Below, piece after piece: positions 42,855 through 51,362 of a DNA stretch of 64,000 nucleotides. This DNA comes from an uncultured Lachnospiraceae bacterium (GTDB lineage: Bacteria > Bacillota > Clostridia > Lachnospirales > Lachnospiraceae): NCBI GenBank assembly GCA_934343915.1, contig CAKRIL010000018.1, positions 1-64,000 on the forward strand, read 5' to 3'. The first letter of the stretch is position 1, and each line of letters begins with the position of its first letter. Position numbers and translations under genes: made by a program. The notes beneath the pieces are model-generated. The model searched no databases. It saw only the letters and a list, made by a program, of their open reading frames with translations, and had not been told where the DNA came from.

Positions 42855-43793
42855 CTATGCCTCTTCCTTCTTAAGATTCTCGATATAACTTCTCCAGTCA
42901 AATACCGCTTCAACAGATGCGATTGCCACCTCGACCATCTTCGCATCAGGCTCGCTTGTCGTGAGTCTCTGAAGCAGAAGTCCCGGCTTGCTCACAATAT
43001 CCATGAACTTGGAATCAGAATTGCCCGCCAGCTTCAATACCTCATACGATACACCCGCAATAACAGGAACAAGCAGCACTCTGAGCACCAGCCTGAGTAT
43101 CGGTGAGCTGACTCTTATAAACATAAAAAAGATAATACTTATGCACATTACAATAAGCAGGAAGCTTGTTCCGCATCTTTTGTGCTCCTTAGAGCTTTTA
43201 AGCACATTATCAACCGTGAGCTCCATGCCGTGCTCCACACAGTTAATGCACTTGTGCTCCGCACCATGATACATATACACTCGTTTTATGTCCTTCATGA
43301 GTGAGATAAGCTTTACATATATAATGAAGAATGCAAGCCTTACAAAGCCCTCTATAAGTATAACCGCAGTATCATTTTTTACAAACAATGCAAATAGGCG
43401 TGACACATAATACGGCGCAATCATAAAAACAGCCACCGCCATAACAATCGAAAGCACCACGGTAAAGGTCATCATGACCTTCTCCTCCCTCGCCTCCTGC
43501 TCCTTGGTCTTTTCCTTAGCCGGCTTCTTCTCATCCTTTTCCTCGTCGTCTTCGTAGAAGCTTGCCGAATAGTTGAGTGTTGACATGCCTACCACAAGCG
43601 AATCTATAAAGCTCACTATTCCTCTTATAATAGGAAGCTTCAAAATCTTATATCTATCCGATAAATTGTTACAATTCTTTACTACTACTTCAATATTATC
43701 GTCAGGCTTGCGCACCGCAACCGCATATCTGTCCTTATTGCGCATCATAACGCCTTCTATAACCGCCTGACCGCCTATACCTGATGACTTCAT
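42855..43793 (-). CDS. DUF1385 membrane protein
   Basis: This 312-residue protein begins SSGIGGQAVIEGVMMRNKDR, the hallmark of DUF1385. Four or so hydrophobic helices follow, with the conserved YHGAEHKCINCVEHG near residue 180 and KEHKRCGTSFLL after it. The charged insertion at about 78-105 (Glu/Lys rich) is variable in the family. It is usually found beside rpmE, prmC and prfA in clostridia, as here. A metal-dependent role has been suggested by the conserved His and Cys residues but is not established. Function unknown. Confidence 0.9.
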   Translation of the reverse strand: MKSSGIGGQAVIEGVMMRNKDRYAVAVRKPDDNIEVVVKNCNNLSDRYKILKLPIIRGIVSFIDSLVVGMSTLNYSASFYEDDEEKDEKKPAKEKTKEQEAREEKVMMTFTVVLSIVMAVAVFMIAPYYVSRLFALFVKNDTAVILIEGFVRLAFFIIYVKLISLMKDIKRVYMYHGAEHKCINCVEHGMELTVDNVLKSSKEHKRCGTSFLLIVMCISIIFFMFIRVSSPILRLVLRVLLVPVIAGVSYEVLKLAGNSDSKFMDIVSKPGLLLQRLTTSEPDAKMVEVAIASVEAVFDWRSYIENLKKEEA

Positions 43794-43813
43794 GTTCTGC
43801 CTTTCCCTTTAAC

Positions 43814-43853
43814 AAAAAAGGGTGTGAACCGGTACTCTACCAATCCACAACCC
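43814..43853 (-). terminator. Hairpin with T-run after rpmE (terminator or attenuator)
   Basis: On the minus strand GGGTTGTG (43853-43846) pairs with CACACCC (43826-43820) with one bulged base, followed by TTTTTTG. It lies between rpmE and the DUF1385-prmC-prfA genes, so it may reduce read-through rather than stop it fully. Confidence 0.55.
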
Positions 43854-43868
43854 TGTCTTCCTGAACTA

Positions 43869-44075
43869 CTAGTTGTTCTGCACACCGTACTTCTTATTGA
43901 ACTTATCAATACGTCCGCGGGCTGCAGCTGCCTTCTGCTGGCCTGTATAGAATGAATGGCACTTGGAACAGATTTCAACGTGGATTGACTCCTTCGTTGA
44001 CCCAGTTACAAATTCATTACCGCAGTTACATACAACCTTGGCCTGGTAGTAATTTGGATGGATTCCTTCTCTCAT
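43869..44075 (-). CDS. rpmE: 50S ribosomal protein L31
   Basis: This 68-residue protein starts at MREGIHPNYYQAKVVCNCGNEF, after AAAGAGGTG. Four zinc-ligand cysteines are present: two in CNCGN and two in ICSKCHSF, so this is the zinc-binding form of L31. The length is normal. It lies between rho and DUF1385, the order found in many clostridia. An in-frame upstream extension has no support. The gene is highly expressed in general, which fits its strong ribosome site. Confidence 0.97.
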   Translation of the reverse strand: MREGIHPNYYQAKVVCNCGNEFVTGSTKESIHVEICSKCHSFYTGQQKAAAARGRIDKFNKKYGVQNN

Positions 44076-44187
44076 TTCTTTCACCTCTTTGTTAAATTCT
44101 TGTATCGAAAGTCGGTCTAACCGATTTCTTTCCAATAAAACAGCTTATTCAGCATATCATACTTAATTCAATTATGCAAGAATTTTT

Positions 44188-45606
44188 TTAGAATAATCTT
44201 ATCTTTTTAACCTGCGATACAAATTCGCGATTATTCTTGGTTCTGGCAAAGAGATCAATAATCGATTCCGTCGCATCCTCGGCGCGTGAACCGTTGAGTG
44301 CCTTGCGCACATAGTTCATAGCGTCAAGCTCTTCGTCCGTGAGAAGAAGATCCTCTCTTCGTGTACCCGACTTGACAATATCTATTGCCGGGAAGATTCT
44401 CTTCTCAGACAGCTTTCTGTCAAGAACAAGCTCCATATTACCCGTTCCCTTGAACTCCTCGTATACGACATCATCCATCTTGCTTCCCGTATCAATGAGT
44501 GCTGTTGCAAGTATCGTAAGGCTTCCGCCCTCTCTTATATTTCTCGCGGCACCGAAGAAGCGCTTCGGCATATGAAGTGCTGCCGGGTCAAGACCTCCGG
44601 ACAATGTTCTTCCGCTCGGTGTACATACTATGTTATAAGCTCTTGCAAGTCTTGTTATGCTGTCAAGGAGAATAACTACATCCTGCTTCTGCTCAACAAG
44701 TCTCTTGGCTCTCTCTATTGTCATTTCTGACACTCTCTTATGTCTCTCAGGAAGCTCATCGAAGGTCGAGTATATAACCTCAACATTATCTCCCTCAAGT
44801 GACTCCTTAATATCCGTAACCTCCTCAGGACGCTCATCGATAAGGAGAATCATAAGATGCATATCCTTGTGGTTTTTGAGAATCGAGTTGGCAATCTGCT
44901 TAAGAAGCGTTGTCTTACCTGCCTTAGGCTGTGCCACGATCATACCTCTCTGTCCCTTTCCGATAGGGCTTATAAGGTCAACTATTCTCATTGCCACACT
45001 GCTGTCCGGAAGCTCAAGATGAATTCTCTCGTCAGGGAATATAGGTGTGAGCTTCTCGAACGGTCTTCTTCTTGCAATCTCTGCCACCGAGAAGCCATTG
45101 ACCGTCTTTATGTATAAAAGAGCACTGAACTTCTCACCCTGATTCTTAATTCTCTTGCAGCCGTGGATTATATCTCCGGTCTTAAGACCGAATCTCTTAA
45201 TCTGAACAGGTGCCACATATACGTCATTGTCTCCCGGAAGGAAGTTCTCACATCTTATGAAGCCGTAGCCGTCCTGCATTACCTCAAGAATACCGTGGGC
45301 ATCCCCGCTCTTGTCAACCATCTCCGGGTCATAATCCTGTCTGAACGGGTCATCATTCTTCGGCTGCTGTGGTGCCACTCTCACAGGCTTCGCCTCCTGC
45401 GGCTCACTCTTAGTCTGCGGCTCGCTCTTAATCTCCGCTGCTGCCGGTGCTTCCTTCTTCTCACTGTCGCCGTTCTCTGCCTCCGAAAGCTCCGCAAGAA
45501 TATCTATAAGCTCCGCCTTCTTCATTGTACTGTAATGCTTAACCTGCTTGTCCTTTGCAATGTCCTTTAAAACTGCCAATGGCAAGGTCTCTAATTTTTT
45601 TCTCAT
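44188..45606 (-). CDS. rho: Transcription termination factor Rho
   Basis: This 472-residue RNA-dependent helicase ends transcription at rut sites. The N-terminal domain (LPLAVLKDIAKDKQVKHYSTMKKAELIDIL) is followed by a variable acidic and Pro-rich insert of about 60 residues (45-105). The cold-shock RNA-binding part reads DGYGFIRCENFLPGDNDVYV. Walker A is AQPKAGKTTLLK, Walker B LMILLIDERPEEV, and the R-loop region KRLVEQKQDVVILLDSITR. Charged inserts of this kind occur in several Firmicutes Rho proteins and may influence RNA binding. AAAGGAGAG lies just before the ATG. The leader is about 105 bases. Confidence 0.97.
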   Translation of the reverse strand: MRKKLETLPLAVLKDIAKDKQVKHYSTMKKAELIDILAELSEAENGDSEKKEAPAAAEIKSEPQTKSEPQEAKPVRVAPQQPKNDDPFRQDYDPEMVDKSGDAHGILEVMQDGYGFIRCENFLPGDNDVYVAPVQIKRFGLKTGDIIHGCKRIKNQGEKFSALLYIKTVNGFSVAEIARRRPFEKLTPIFPDERIHLELPDSSVAMRIVDLISPIGKGQRGMIVAQPKAGKTTLLKQIANSILKNHKDMHLMILLIDERPEEVTDIKESLEGDNVEVIYSTFDELPERHKRVSEMTIERAKRLVEQKQDVVILLDSITRLARAYNIVCTPSGRTLSGGLDPAALHMPKRFFGAARNIREGGSLTILATALIDTGSKMDDVVYEEFKGTGNMELVLDRKLSEKRIFPAIDIVKSGTRREDLLLTDEELDAMNYVRKALNGSRAEDATESIIDLFARTKNNREFVSQVKKIRLF

Positions 45607-45711
45607 TTATTACTCTCCTTTATTAGTGCTGTGTTGTCCGATTGACGCTCCGGGGGGATATATCGACGTAGTAGAAATCTGTACTATATCTAAAATCTGA
45701 AAGATATTTAT

Positions 45712-45740
45712 ATATTATACTACCCATTTTACAATGTAAA
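45712..45740 (-). promoter_or_regulatory. Sigma-A promoter candidate for rho
   Basis: On the minus strand TTTACA (45740-45735) and TAATAT (45717-45712) are 17 bases apart. An alternative -10 TATAAT overlaps it at 15 bases. The rho leader contains a C/G-rich patch near 45650. Confidence 0.5.
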
Positions 45741-45769
45741 GCATTTTTTGTCATATTTTTAATTATTTC

Positions 45770-45798
45770 TTGTTTAAAAAAATCGGGATATATGTTAT
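45770..45798 (+). promoter_or_regulatory. Promoter candidate for the malic enzyme operon
   Basis: TTGTTT (45770-45775) and TGTTAT (45793-45798) are 17 bases apart, about 50 bases before the ATG. The boxes are imperfect. Confidence 0.4.
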
Positions 45799-45849
45799 TA
45801 TTAGCATTAAAAGAATATAGTGCGGAATTGTCCGGAAATGAGGTTTATT

Positions 45850-47001
45850 ATGACAAATAATGAAAAAGCATTACAACTCCACGAAGAGTGGAAGGGCAAG
45901 CTTGAGACTGCCCCTAAGTGCAGGATAGCAACACGCGAGGATTTGGCGCTTGCCTATACTCCGGGTGTTGCCGAACCGTGCAAGGTTATAGCTGAAGATA
46001 AGGAAGCAGCCTACAAGTATACAATCAAGTCCAACACCGTAGCTGTTGTATCAGACGGAAGCGCGGTTCTCGGTCTCGGCAATATAGGTTCTTATGCGGC
46101 AATGCCTGTTATGGAGGGCAAGGCTGTATTGTTCAAGGAGTTCGGAGGTGTCAATGCCTTTCCTATCTGTCTTGACACACAGGATACAGAGGAAATCATC
46201 AAAACGGTTGTCAATATAGCTCCTGCCTTCGGCGGAATTAACCTTGAGGACATATCAGCTCCGAGATGCTTCGAGATAGAAGAGCGCCTTAAGAAGCTTC
46301 TCGATATTCCCGTATTCCATGATGACCAGCACGGCACGGCAATCGTTGTCCTTGCAGGTATTATCAACGCGCTCAAGGTCACAGGCAAGAACAAGGAGGA
46401 ATGCAATGTCGTCGTGAACGGCGCAGGCTCTGCGGGTGTGGCAATAACCAAGCTCCTTCTCACATACGGCTTCAAGCATATTATCATGTGTGATAAGTCA
46501 GGAATTCTGTCAACGGATTCCGAGGGACTCAACTGGATGCAGCAGGAGATGGTCAAGGTTACCAATCTTGAGCACCGCCACGGTCTTCTCGCTGATGCTC
46601 TTAAGGGTGCCGATATTTTTGTCGGCGTATCAGCACCGAATATCGTTACACCTGAGATGGTGGCATCCATGAACAAGGATTCCATTCTTTTTGCAATGGC
46701 TAACCCTGTTCCTGAGATTATGCCGGATGTCGCTAAGGCTGCCGGAGCAAGAGTTGTCGGAACAGGAAGAAGCGACTTCCCTAATCAGGTCAACAATGTT
46801 GTCGCTTTCCCCGGAATCTTTAAGGGTGCTCTCGAAGGACGCGCCACACAGATTACCGAGGAGATGAAGCTTGCCGCAGCATACGCCATCGCAGGTCTTG
46901 TTGCAGACGAGGACATCAATGAGAACAACATCCTTCCTGAGGCATTCGACCCTCGCGTTGCAGAGGTTGTAAGCAAGGCTGTCAAGGATCACATACACTA
47001 A
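45850..47001 (+). CDS. NAD(P)-dependent malic enzyme
   Basis: This 383-residue enzyme converts malate to pyruvate and CO2 with reduction of NAD(P)+. The start MTNNEKALQLHEEW follows GAGG; an upstream in-frame GTG has no ribosome site. Motifs are LAYTPGVAEPC, AVLGLGNIGSYAAMPVMEGKAVLFK, metal-binding FHDDQHGTAIV, the dinucleotide fold VVVNGAGSAGVAITKLL and FAMANPVPEI. It is the short bacterial type without the phosphotransacetylase-like C-terminal domain. The next gene begins one base after the stop, so the two are likely cotranslated, although no functional link with the radical SAM protein is evident. Confidence 0.95.
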   Translation: MTNNEKALQLHEEWKGKLETAPKCRIATREDLALAYTPGVAEPCKVIAEDKEAAYKYTIKSNTVAVVSDGSAVLGLGNIGSYAAMPVMEGKAVLFKEFGGVNAFPICLDTQDTEEIIKTVVNIAPAFGGINLEDISAPRCFEIEERLKKLLDIPVFHDDQHGTAIVVLAGIINALKVTGKNKEECNVVVNGAGSAGVAITKLLLTYGFKHIIMCDKSGILSTDSEGLNWMQQEMVKVTNLEHRHGLLADALKGADIFVGVSAPNIVTPEMVASMNKDSILFAMANPVPEIMPDVAKAAGARVVGTGRSDFPNQVNNVVAFPGIFKGALEGRATQITEEMKLAAAYAIAGLVADEDINENNILPEAFDPRVAEVVSKAVKDHIH

Positions 47002-47002
47002 G

Positions 47003-47980
47003 ATGTATCAGGACAATAAGCCTTATTATTCACTTAATCAGTATTACAGGGAAAAATTCGGCGGCAAAGTGTACAAGCTCTCCCTAAATGGAGGCATGAC
47101 CTGTCCCAACCGCGACGGCAGTATAGATAACCGCGGCTGTATATTCTGCAGTGCCGGGGGCTCCGGCGACTTCGCAGGGACGTCCATGGTGTATTCTGAC
47201 ACCCTGCACCGCAATATACCGGACATTCCTGCGCAGCTATCATACGCAAGGGAACGTGTTGCCGCCAAGATTAATCCAGATAAATTTGCAGGATATATTG
47301 CATACTTCCAGGCGTATACCAACACCTATGCAGATGTGCCGTATTTAGAACAGCTTTTTTTGCAGGTTTTGGAGCAGAAGGACATTCTCGGAATGTCTGT
47401 CGGGACACGTCCGGATTGTCTCGAGCCTGAGAAGATTGCTCTTTTATCCTCGCTCAACAAGCGTAAGCCTGTCTATGTGGAGCTTGGCTTACAGACTATA
47501 CATGAACGCAGTGCTTCATTTATAAGACGCGGATATCCTCTTTCCGTCTTTGAAGATACCTTTTCGCGCCTTAAGGCTGCGAATATCCCCGTAATCGTAC
47601 ATGTAATACTCGGGCTTCCGGGCGAGACACATGCCGATATGCTTGCAACGTGCGAATATCTTGCAAGGCTCGGTGCAGACGGAATCAAGCTCCAGCTTCT
47701 GCATGTGCTCAAGGGAACCGATCTCGCAGACATATATATGTCCAAGCCTGACAGCGATGCCGCATTCCACATAATGACTCTTGACGAGTACGCTTCCCTT
47801 GTGGTATCTATTATTGAGTTACTTCCACCCGATATGGTTATCCACCGAATAACAGGTGACGGGCCGAAGTCTCTCCTACTTGCTCCTCTATGGAGCGCAG
47901 ATAAAAAGAATGTACTTAATACTATAATGAAGGAATTTGCCATGCGTGCTACATGGCAGGGTAAAAAAAATGGCAACTGA
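47003..47980 (+). CDS. TIGR01212-family radical SAM protein
   Basis: This 325-residue protein starts MYQDNKPYYSLNQYYREKFGG. The 4Fe-4S cluster ligands are Cys34, Cys46 and Cys49 (MTCPNRDG...GCIFCS), a Cx11CxxC variant of the radical SAM motif typical for TIGR01212/YhcC. Further family stretches are YFQAYTNTYA, VGTRPDCLEPEKIALL, ELGLQTIHERSASFIRRG and HVILGLPGETHADML. The reaction is unknown; members are widespread and often called Fe-S oxidoreductases. It overlaps the DUF4364 gene by 11 bases. HRITGDGPKSLLLAPLWSADKK near the end is also typical. Confidence 0.93.
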   Translation: MYQDNKPYYSLNQYYREKFGGKVYKLSLNGGMTCPNRDGSIDNRGCIFCSAGGSGDFAGTSMVYSDTLHRNIPDIPAQLSYARERVAAKINPDKFAGYIAYFQAYTNTYADVPYLEQLFLQVLEQKDILGMSVGTRPDCLEPEKIALLSSLNKRKPVYVELGLQTIHERSASFIRRGYPLSVFEDTFSRLKAANIPVIVHVILGLPGETHADMLATCEYLARLGADGIKLQLLHVLKGTDLADIYMSKPDSDAAFHIMTLDEYASLVVSIIELLPPDMVIHRITGDGPKSLLLAPLWSADKKNVLNTIMKEFAMRATWQGKKNGN

Positions 47981-48485
47981 TGCATCAACCCTATACAAAT
48001 TAATAATACTATATATGCTTGACCGCGTTAATTCTCCTATGACTAACGCGCAGATTTCCCAATTCATTCTCGAGAAGGGTTATACTACCTATTTTACCCT
48101 GCAGGAAGTCCTTAACACACTCATCTCTGACGGCTTCATCACTGAGGAGAGCTATCACAGCAGCACGCATTACAGCATAACCGATTCAGGGCGCGAGACC
48201 ATTAATTTCTTCCGCTACAAGATTTCTTCATCTATCATATCTGATATCAATGTGTTTTTGAGTGATAACAAGTACGAATTAAAAGAAGCAGTGAACAACA
48301 TCTCCGAGTACTACAAAGCTACCAACGGAGATTATGCTGTCCACTGCCAGGTTAAAGAGAATGGTTATCCCATTATAGATTTGACAATTACCGTACCTGA
48401 TGAGCAGCAGGCTGACTCAATGTGCGGCAAATGGAAGGATGCAAGCCCTGATATATACGAATATATTATGACTCACCTTCTATAA
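47970..48485 (+). CDS. DUF4364 winged-helix-like protein
   Basis: This 171-residue protein starts at MATDASTLYKLIILYML after AGGG; longer in-frame openings lie inside the radical SAM gene. The N-terminal half looks like a winged helix (TNAQISQFILEKGYTTYFTLQEVLNTLISDGFI, YSITDSGRETINFF), and the C-terminal half is an alpha/beta domain. DUF4364 is a clostridial family of unknown role, probably a PadR-like regulator. Its last 20 bases overlap the 3' end of the oppositely oriented ysxC gene. The target genes are unknown. Confidence 0.85.
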   Translation: MATDASTLYKLIILYMLDRVNSPMTNAQISQFILEKGYTTYFTLQEVLNTLISDGFITEESYHSSTHYSITDSGRETINFFRYKISSSIISDINVFLSDNKYELKEAVNNISEYYKATNGDYAVHCQVKENGYPIIDLTITVPDEQQADSMCGKWKDASPDIYEYIMTHLL

Positions 48486-49047
48486 TCTTCCAGATTTCTT
48501 CCTTACCCTGCTTAGTCTCGGCTGAGAACGGGATAAGCACCTCATCCTGCTCCATGCCAAGTGTCTCCCGCACCAGTTTAATCTGGCGCGGAAGCTGACT
48601 GCGCTTAAGCTTATCAGCCTTGGTTGCAATCACAACCGGCGTAAATCCCTGATATTTAATCCAATCGAACATATTCACATCATTCTGCGATGGTTCATGG
48701 CGTATGTCAACCAACAGGAACACCGCCTTGAGCACCTTGGAGGTGTGAAGATATTTTTCTATCATCTTTCCCCATTTTTCACGGGTCTCCATAGAAGTTT
48801 TGGCATATCCGTAACCCGGAAGGTCGACGAGATACAATTCATTATTGACATTATAAAAATTGATTGTCTGTGTCTTACCCGGCTCGGATGATGTTCTTGC
48901 GAAGCTCTTTCTGTTCACAAGTGCATTGATGAGCGAGGATTTTCCGACGTTAGACTTTCCCGCAAATGCGACCTCCGGGTGCGTATTCTCCGGGAGCTTG
49001 CTTGTTATACCGCATACTGTCTCAAGACTTAACGCTTTAACTATCAT
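48466..49047 (-). CDS. ysxC: Ribosome biogenesis GTPase YsxC/EngB
   Basis: This 193-residue TRAFAC GTPase is needed for 50S subunit assembly. G1 is FAGKSNVGKSSLINAL, G2 lies in ARTSSEPGKTQTINFY, G3 is VDLPGYGYA and G4 is ATKADK. The start overlaps the lon stop by four bases (ATGA), so translation is coupled. The lon-ysxC order is common in Firmicutes. The 3' end overlaps the convergent DUF4364 gene by 20 bases, so the two transcripts are complementary at their ends. Size and motifs are normal. Confidence 0.96.
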   Translation of the reverse strand: MIVKALSLETVCGITSKLPENTHPEVAFAGKSNVGKSSLINALVNRKSFARTSSEPGKTQTINFYNVNNELYLVDLPGYGYAKTSMETREKWGKMIEKYLHTSKVLKAVFLLVDIRHEPSQNDVNMFDWIKYQGFTPVVIATKADKLKRSQLPRQIKLVRETLGMEQDEVLIPFSAETKQGKEEIWKIIEGES

Positions 49048-51362
49048 TCAACCGCCTCCTTTACTACCTGTTCCATGTTGTCAACATATATTATTCTGAT
49101 TCCTTCCGTTATCTCGGAATCAAGCTCTTCCACATCCGCTCTGTTCTTTTCCGGAACAAGCACCGTCTGTATACCGTAGCGTCCCGCTGCCAAAAGCTTC
49201 TCCTTAAGACCTCCAATAGGAAGCACCTTGCCTCTGAGTGTCAGTTCTCCGGTCATGGCAAGCTTCGCGCGCACCGGCTTTTTGCTGACTGCCGACAGAA
49301 TCGCCGTCGCCATGGTTATACCCGCAGAAGGTCCATCCTTCGGCACGGCTCCCTCAGGTATATGGATATGTATGTCATTCTTTGTAAAGAACTCCTTATC
49401 AACTCCGTATTGTGCTGCCACTGAGCGCACATAGCTGAGCGCGATTCTTGCTGATTCCTTCATGACATCGCCGAGATTTCCTGTAAGTATCATCTCGCCC
49501 TTGCCCGGCATCGTGCCGGTCTCTATTGTGAGTGTATCTCCTCCCACGCTCGTCCACGCAAGCCCCGTCACCATTCCGGCCTGAGCCTTCGCCTCTGCCC
49601 TGTCCTCCTTGAACTTAGGCTTTCCAAGGAATTTTTCAAGATTCTTCGCACTTACGCGCACCTTTTTTCCCTGTTCAAGCTCGCCAAGGAGCTGCTTTTT
49701 TGCAACAGAACGGCATATCGCTCCGATTTTTCGCTCAAGATTTCTTACTCCGGCTTCCCTTGTGTAGCCATGTATAATCGACAGAAGAGCTGTATCGTTG
49801 ATTGACAGCTCCTTCGCTGTAAGTCCGTTCTTTGCAAGCTCCTTAGCGACAAGATGCTCCTTCGCAATGTGAAGCTTCTCATTCTCAGTGTAGCTGTTAA
49901 GCTCGATAATCTCCATTCTGTCATACAGCGGTCTCGGAATCATTGACGCATCATTGGCTGTCGCGATGAACAGCACCTTCGATAAGTCAATCGGGACCTC
50001 CATATAATGGTCGACAAAGTGTGAGTTCTGCGCCGTGTCAAGCACCTCAAGAAGTGCTGATGCCGTATCTCCTCTGCTGTCCTTTCCCGTCTTGTCAATC
50101 TCATCGAGAAGCATGAGCGGATTCTTAACTCCCGCGTTCTTAATTCCCTCTGCAATTCTTCCCGGCATCGCGCCGACATAGGTTCTTCTGTGTCCTCTTA
50201 TCTCAGCCTCATCCCTTACACCGCCAAGACATATTCTCACATACTTTCTTCCGAGTGCCTCAGCCACGGATGAAGCTATTGATGTCTTGCCTGTTCCCGG
50301 AGGTCCCACAAGGCATATGACAGGTGAATCATTTCCGCCCTTCAGTTGTCTTACGGCAAGGAATTCAAGTATCCTCTCCTTGACCTTGTCAAGACCGTAG
50401 TGCTCCTCGTCAAGCACTTTCTTGGCATTCTTTATATCATTGTTGTCCTCGGACATGTTATCCCAAGGCATATCAAGAAGTGTCTCAATATAGCTTCGAA
50501 TCACATTAGCCTCAGCGGAGCTTGCCGCCATGTTCTGATAGCGCCTTATCTCCTTCTTAAGCTTGGTCTTAATCTCTTCCGAGGCATTAAGCTTCTCCGT
50601 TCTGTCCAGGAACTCCTGTATCTCGCCCTCGCCTTCCTCGCCGAGCTCCTCGCGAATCATTCTCATCTGCTCGCGAAGTACATACTCCTTCTGATGCTTA
50701 TCAATCTCGGTTTTTACATTCCCAAGGAAGTCACGTCTTATCTTCGATATCTCTATCTCGCGTCTCACGGCATCCTCAACCAGCCTGCACCGTGCAATCA
50801 ATCCGTCACATTCAAGAATCTCTATCTTTTTCCTGTTCTCAAAGGAAAGCTCTGCTGTTATTCTGTATATAAGCTCTGAAAGTTCATCAACAGCCATTAT
50901 TCTTGCCATCGCTTCCCTGTTGAGCTTAGGATTTTCCGCTGCAAATCCCTTCATAAGCTCCTTGAGATTGCGCACAAGTGCTGCCCCCGTCACCTCATCC
51001 GGGTTCTCATCATCACTGTCGATAAGCTCCACGTTAGCCATGAGGATTCTGCCGTCATACTCATATACGAGACTTCTTCCCCTCTCCCTTCCGCGAACCG
51101 TAACTCTTAATACATTTCCCGGAAGCTTCATAATCTGCTTAATCTCTGACAATGTACCTGCTTCTCGAAGCTTATCGTTCCCCGCATCCTCATCCTCATC
51201 TGTCAGATGTCCGCTTATAAATATTTTCTGTCCGTGAATCATGGCATATTCCACTGATTCAATCAAGTTTTTCCTGCTTATATCAAAATGAATGACCATA
51301 TATGGCAATATGGTCATTCCCTTGATAGCAATTACAGGTATGTTCTTCATTACTTCATTCAT
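49044..51362 (-). CDS. lon: ATP-dependent protease Lon (LonA)
   Basis: This 772-residue protease degrades misfolded and regulatory proteins. The N-terminal substrate domain (IPVIAIKGMTILPYMVIHFDI) is followed by a coiled coil, Walker A LVGPPGTGKTSIASSVA, Walker B NPLMLLDEIDK and the protease domain. The Ser-Lys dyad is visible in KDGPSAGITMA and PIGGLKEKLLAA. It overlaps clpX upstream by four bases and ysxC downstream by four bases. No CtsR-type or HrcA-type operator is seen before it, so it is probably read from the clpX or tig promoters. Length is normal for LonA. Confidence 0.97.
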   Translation of the reverse strand: MNEVMKNIPVIAIKGMTILPYMVIHFDISRKNLIESVEYAMIHGQKIFISGHLTDEDEDAGNDKLREAGTLSEIKQIMKLPGNVLRVTVRGRERGRSLVYEYDGRILMANVELIDSDDENPDEVTGAALVRNLKELMKGFAAENPKLNREAMARIMAVDELSELIYRITAELSFENRKKIEILECDGLIARCRLVEDAVRREIEISKIRRDFLGNVKTEIDKHQKEYVLREQMRMIREELGEEGEGEIQEFLDRTEKLNASEEIKTKLKKEIRRYQNMAASSAEANVIRSYIETLLDMPWDNMSEDNNDIKNAKKVLDEEHYGLDKVKERILEFLAVRQLKGGNDSPVICLVGPPGTGKTSIASSVAEALGRKYVRICLGGVRDEAEIRGHRRTYVGAMPGRIAEGIKNAGVKNPLMLLDEIDKTGKDSRGDTASALLEVLDTAQNSHFVDHYMEVPIDLSKVLFIATANDASMIPRPLYDRMEIIELNSYTENEKLHIAKEHLVAKELAKNGLTAKELSINDTALLSIIHGYTREAGVRNLERKIGAICRSVAKKQLLGELEQGKKVRVSAKNLEKFLGKPKFKEDRAEAKAQAGMVTGLAWTSVGGDTLTIETGTMPGKGEMILTGNLGDVMKESARIALSYVRSVAAQYGVDKEFFTKNDIHIHIPEGAVPKDGPSAGITMATAILSAVSKKPVRAKLAMTGELTLRGKVLPIGGLKEKLLAAGRYGIQTVLVPEKNRADVEELDSEITEGIRIIYVDNMEQVVKEAVE

